Shown: piece after piece, positions 61,697 to 64,000 of the stretch
How positions within the stretch are numbered: position 1 is the stretch's first letter
How the letters are laid out: each line of letters opens with the position of its first letter
Assembly: GCF_011090185.1 (NCBI RefSeq)
Contig: NZ_JAAFGS010000004.1
Location: forward strand, 496,001-560,000
Direction of reading: 5' to 3'
Source of the DNA: Saccharibacillus alkalitolerans
GTDB lineage: Bacteria > Bacillota > Bacilli > Paenibacillales > Paenibacillaceae
Length of the DNA: 64,000 nucleotides
The notes under the pieces: generated by a model
What the model saw: only the letters and a program-made list of their open reading frames with translations
The model's database searches: none
Told to the model about the DNA's origin: nothing
Made by a program: the position numbers and the translations under genes

Positions 61697-61923
61697 TGTT
61701 CGCTGGGGTAAATGAAGAATCAATCCACCGGCGCGGTCTCCTTAATTCAATGCTTGAACGAATGCGTGCCGGGTATCCGTTTAATCCCAGCCCGCCGTCT
61801 GCAGAAACTTTCTTCCAGTATGGTAAGGAAAGGATTTTCCATTTACTCTGAAAGGGACGAAGACGATGGCATAGCTAAAAGCAGTAAATCATTACTTCGC
61901 GCGACAAAACAAAAACGGATAAA

Positions 61924-61959
61924 TTAAAAGTGCCACTCTTTTTAAAATGGCACTTTTAA
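61924..61959 (-). terminator. Terminator of the AT-rich ATPase gene
   Basis: TTAAAAGTGCCA and TGGCACTTTTAA form a perfect 12-bp stem around 12 AT-rich bases. Confidence 0.85.
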
Positions 61960-61976
61960 AGCTACTTACGTAACAA

Positions 61977-63269
61977 CTAACTTAAATTCTCTGAAGGATC
62001 AGGAAGTTCTTCCACTAGCGTGTTAGTATCAGTAAATTTGAGGTAAAAAAGCAATGTCGAGTCTATCACACGTAGCGTTCTATTAGACAAATCATAGTCA
62101 AACAAAGGCGGTACAATTTTCTTTTTATTTTGAAGACTACCTAATCCATGTAAAAGATTTGTCATGTCTCCATTTCGCACATCATCCGGTCGGTAATGGG
62201 CTAATTTTATCTTACTATGAATAGTACCCCTCTGAAGGCCTTGCTTTAAATCATCAATATCGGATTGTATTATTATTTTCACTATATAATAAGGCAGGAA
62301 AAGCCCTCTTTCATACAAACGACTAGCATCTGCTATACTCTCTAGAGCTCTGTGATGTCTTGAACTATAGTCTCTAACTTTGGTTGACACTGCTTTATCC
62401 AGTTTATCTAAATCTTCTAGAGTTACAATATCACGTACCGAATTTTTAATGTTAGATTCTAAACAGAACTGTTTACAAAGTTCTTGAACAATTCCAATAT
62501 TTCCGAAGGATATTTCTTTTATCTTGTCTTTGATCTCATCGGAAAAGGCGATATTAAGAATTTTAGAACCTTTATGAATTACTTTTTCAAAATCCTCATC
62601 TTCCCATGGCTCGACTGGAATTTCAATAATTCTATCGACTAAATCACCATTAAACTGATTTAACCGATTTCTTTCTCTCCATATTCCTAAAATAATAAAT
62701 CTGATGCCGATTTCTTGAAAGGAACGTAAGTCAAAGGCTAATTTCTGTTGAACTTCATCATTTAGATAATGAAAATTCTCTAATATAACAAATTTGTTCT
62801 TGTTAGTTTCTTTGATAACTTCTCCAATATCTTGAGCTAATTCTAAGTTTATATCAATAGTTTTATAACCTATTGTAGTTTCTGAGCCACCTACACTTTT
62901 GCCACCAAGGTCAGCTTCAACACCGCCGATAAAAGGCAACTTTGCCTTCACTTTAATGCTGGCATTTATTTCGCCATTACTCGCTCTTTTTTCAGAAAAA
63001 GAGTCTTCCAGTAAAACATCTAACTGTCTTAGGATAGAGGAATATATTCCTGCTGTATCGTGTTGTGGCCCGCATTGTATTAAAACTTCATTTTCTTCTG
63101 TCAAGTGCTTTCGGCGGAGTGCTGATTTCCCTTGCTTTGAAGAACCATAAACTATAATGTGCTTGTCTGATTCTAATGCTTCCTTGAATTTTCCATCAAC
63201 TTGTTCTCTTTCAATGTAACTCAATACCATATCCTTACTTACTCCAAAAACTTGTATCAATTCAGCCAT
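61977..63269 (-). CDS. Lone P-loop ATPase on an AT-rich insert
   Basis: A 430-residue protein with a STAND/AAA-like NTPase core: Walker A 42-49 (YGSSKQGKSALRRK), Walker B-like 160-166 (FVILENF, Glu in place of the usual Asp), a sensor-like strand at 191-201 (FIILGIWRERN), and a C-terminal region (about 300-410) that may form winged helices. Residues 96-140 are a Gly/Lys-rich insert. The ATG at 63269 (or 63272) follows GGAAGTG; a longer frame would add a hydrophobic 30-residue N-terminus without a ribosome site. The gene is far more AT-rich than all others here, which points to recent transfer. I do not recognise the family; a defence role is a guess. Confidence 0.75.
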   Translation of the reverse strand: MAELIQVFGVSKDMVLSYIEREQVDGKFKEALESDKHIIVYGSSKQGKSALRRKHLTEENEVLIQCGPQHDTAGIYSSILRQLDVLLEDSFSEKRASNGEINASIKVKAKLPFIGGVEADLGGKSVGGSETTIGYKTIDINLELAQDIGEVIKETNKNKFVILENFHYLNDEVQQKLAFDLRSFQEIGIRFIILGIWRERNRLNQFNGDLVDRIIEIPVEPWEDEDFEKVIHKGSKILNIAFSDEIKDKIKEISFGNIGIVQELCKQFCLESNIKNSVRDIVTLEDLDKLDKAVSTKVRDYSSRHHRALESIADASRLYERGLFLPYYIVKIIIQSDIDDLKQGLQRGTIHSKIKLAHYRPDDVRNGDMTNLLHGLGSLQNKKKIVPPLFDYDLSNRTLRVIDSTLLFYLKFTDTNTLVEELPDPSENLS

Positions 63270-63380
63270 CATGTCACTTCCATCTTTTTTAATATAATTC
63301 CTTGAAAAGATATATTTAACATAAACTAAAAACAAGTAGATACATATTAGGTTCATCACATTATGGTCATTTAGTAGAAA

Positions 63381-64000
63381 TCAGCCCCGCACCGCCGCCA
63401 CTTTCTCCAGCCCCAGCGCGTCCGCCGTCGAATCGAAGATCTGTTCGAACAGTTCCGGATGGTCCGTCAGCTTCAGGCCGTACGAAGGAATCATTTCCTT
63501 GATCTTCGGCTCCCACTGCGGCATCTGCTGCGGGAAGCAGCGCTGCATCACTTCAAGCATGACGTGCACCGCCGTCGAAGCGCCCGGCGAAGCGCCGAGC
63601 AGCGCGGCGACCGAGCCGTCGGCGGCGCTGACGACTTCCGTGCCGAACTGCAGCGTGCCTTTGCCCTGCGGCGTGTCCTTGATGACCTGAACGCGCTGGC
63701 CGGCGGTCACGACTTCCCAGTCCGCGTCTTTCACGTCCGGAATGAACTCGCGCAGCTCGCCGATCCGCTGGGCGTTCGAGAGCATGAGCTGCTGGACCAG
63801 GTACTTGGTCAGTCCCATTTCTTTCGCCCCGGCGGCCAGCATCGTGAACAGGTTATTCGGCTTGACCGAACCGATCAGGTCCATATTGGAGCCCGTCTTC
63901 AGGAACTTCGGCGTGAAGCCCGCGAACGGACCGAACAGCAGCGCCTTTTTGCCGTCGATGTAGCGCGTGTCCAGATGGGGAACGGACATCGGCGGCGCGC
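63381..64000 (-). CDS. mqo: Malate:quinone oxidoreductase, C-terminal part (runs off window)
   Basis: The last 206 or so residues of a membrane-associated FAD enzyme that oxidises malate to oxaloacetate with quinone as acceptor. [33 protein letters not shown], then [13 protein letters not shown]-type [21 protein letters not shown], match Mqo closely. The gene continues beyond 64000; its stop is intact, and the AT-rich sequence starts directly after it. Confidence 0.93.
   Translation of the reverse strand, partial: APPMSVPHLDTRYIDGKKALLFGPFAGFTPKFLKTGSNMDLIGSVKPNNLFTMLAAGAKEMGLTKYLVQQLMLSNAQRIGELREFIPDVKDADWEVVTAGQRVQVIKDTPQGKGTLQFGTEVVSAADGSVAALLGASPGASTAVHVMLEVMQRCFPQQMPQWEPKIKEMIPSYGLKLTDHPELFEQIFDSTADALGLEKVAAVRG

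Noticed and set aside
61712-61927. 71-codon frame between the decayed SDR gene and the ATPase gene
   Set aside because: No ribosome site, no recognisable sequence, and it crosses the change in base composition.

Overview
The window reads as chromosomal DNA of a GC-rich, low-GC-lineage Gram-positive bacterium of the Paenibacillaceae; Saccharibacillus or a close relative is my best guess, which is an inference. Supporting signs are strong AGGAGG-type ribosome binding sites with many TTG and GTG starts, an S-layer-homology protein, paired xylulose-5-phosphate/fructose-6-phosphate phosphoketolases, an LtrA-family protein, and intergenic repeats built on CTAACGGA and on AATAAG/GGATAT that I associate with Paenibacillus-type genomes. 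No rRNA, tRNA, CRISPR array, transposase or phage module was seen. Almost all genes share one high-GC composition. The clear exception is one AT-rich ATPase gene near the right end.

Left part (1-13.8 kb): a MarR/GNAT pair; a VTC polyphosphate polymerase plus DUF4956 operon divergent from an OmpR-type two-component system, with a DUF305 membrane protein after it; SEC-C, YiiX-like and CdsA-like genes; then a run of organic-acid genes (CoA-transferase, OFA-family antiporter, FabK-like flavoenzyme, PAS-AAA-Fis regulator). A 19-bp motif lies in front of both the polyphosphate operon and the two-component operon, 9 bp before each -10 box, and suggests they form one regulon.

Middle (13.9-45 kb): many small regulator-plus-target units, each with a visible operator. 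These are AraC/EamA, MarR/NmrA-DUF1772, TrmB/EamA, TetR/SDR, ArsR-rhodanese/MFS and TetR/MFS. Between them lie carbohydrate enzymes (a GH94/GH36-type protein and a GH3 beta-glycosidase), SelO, a two-component system with its ABC exporter, several GNAT acetyltransferases, and a three-gene cassette of unrecognised paralogous membrane proteins (42.9-44.9 kb).

Right part (45-64 kb): two tandem phosphoketolase genes under a GntR regulator with palindromic operators; a threonine-aldolase-like enzyme; an MFS/TetR unit; DUF4386 and Crp/Fnr genes; an ECF sigma/DUF4179 pair whose second gene is frameshifted by an exact 10-bp tandem duplication; an SLH protein; two decayed genes (an MmyB-type XRE regulator and an SDR); an AT-rich lone ATPase gene; and the C-terminal part of malate:quinone oxidoreductase running off the window.
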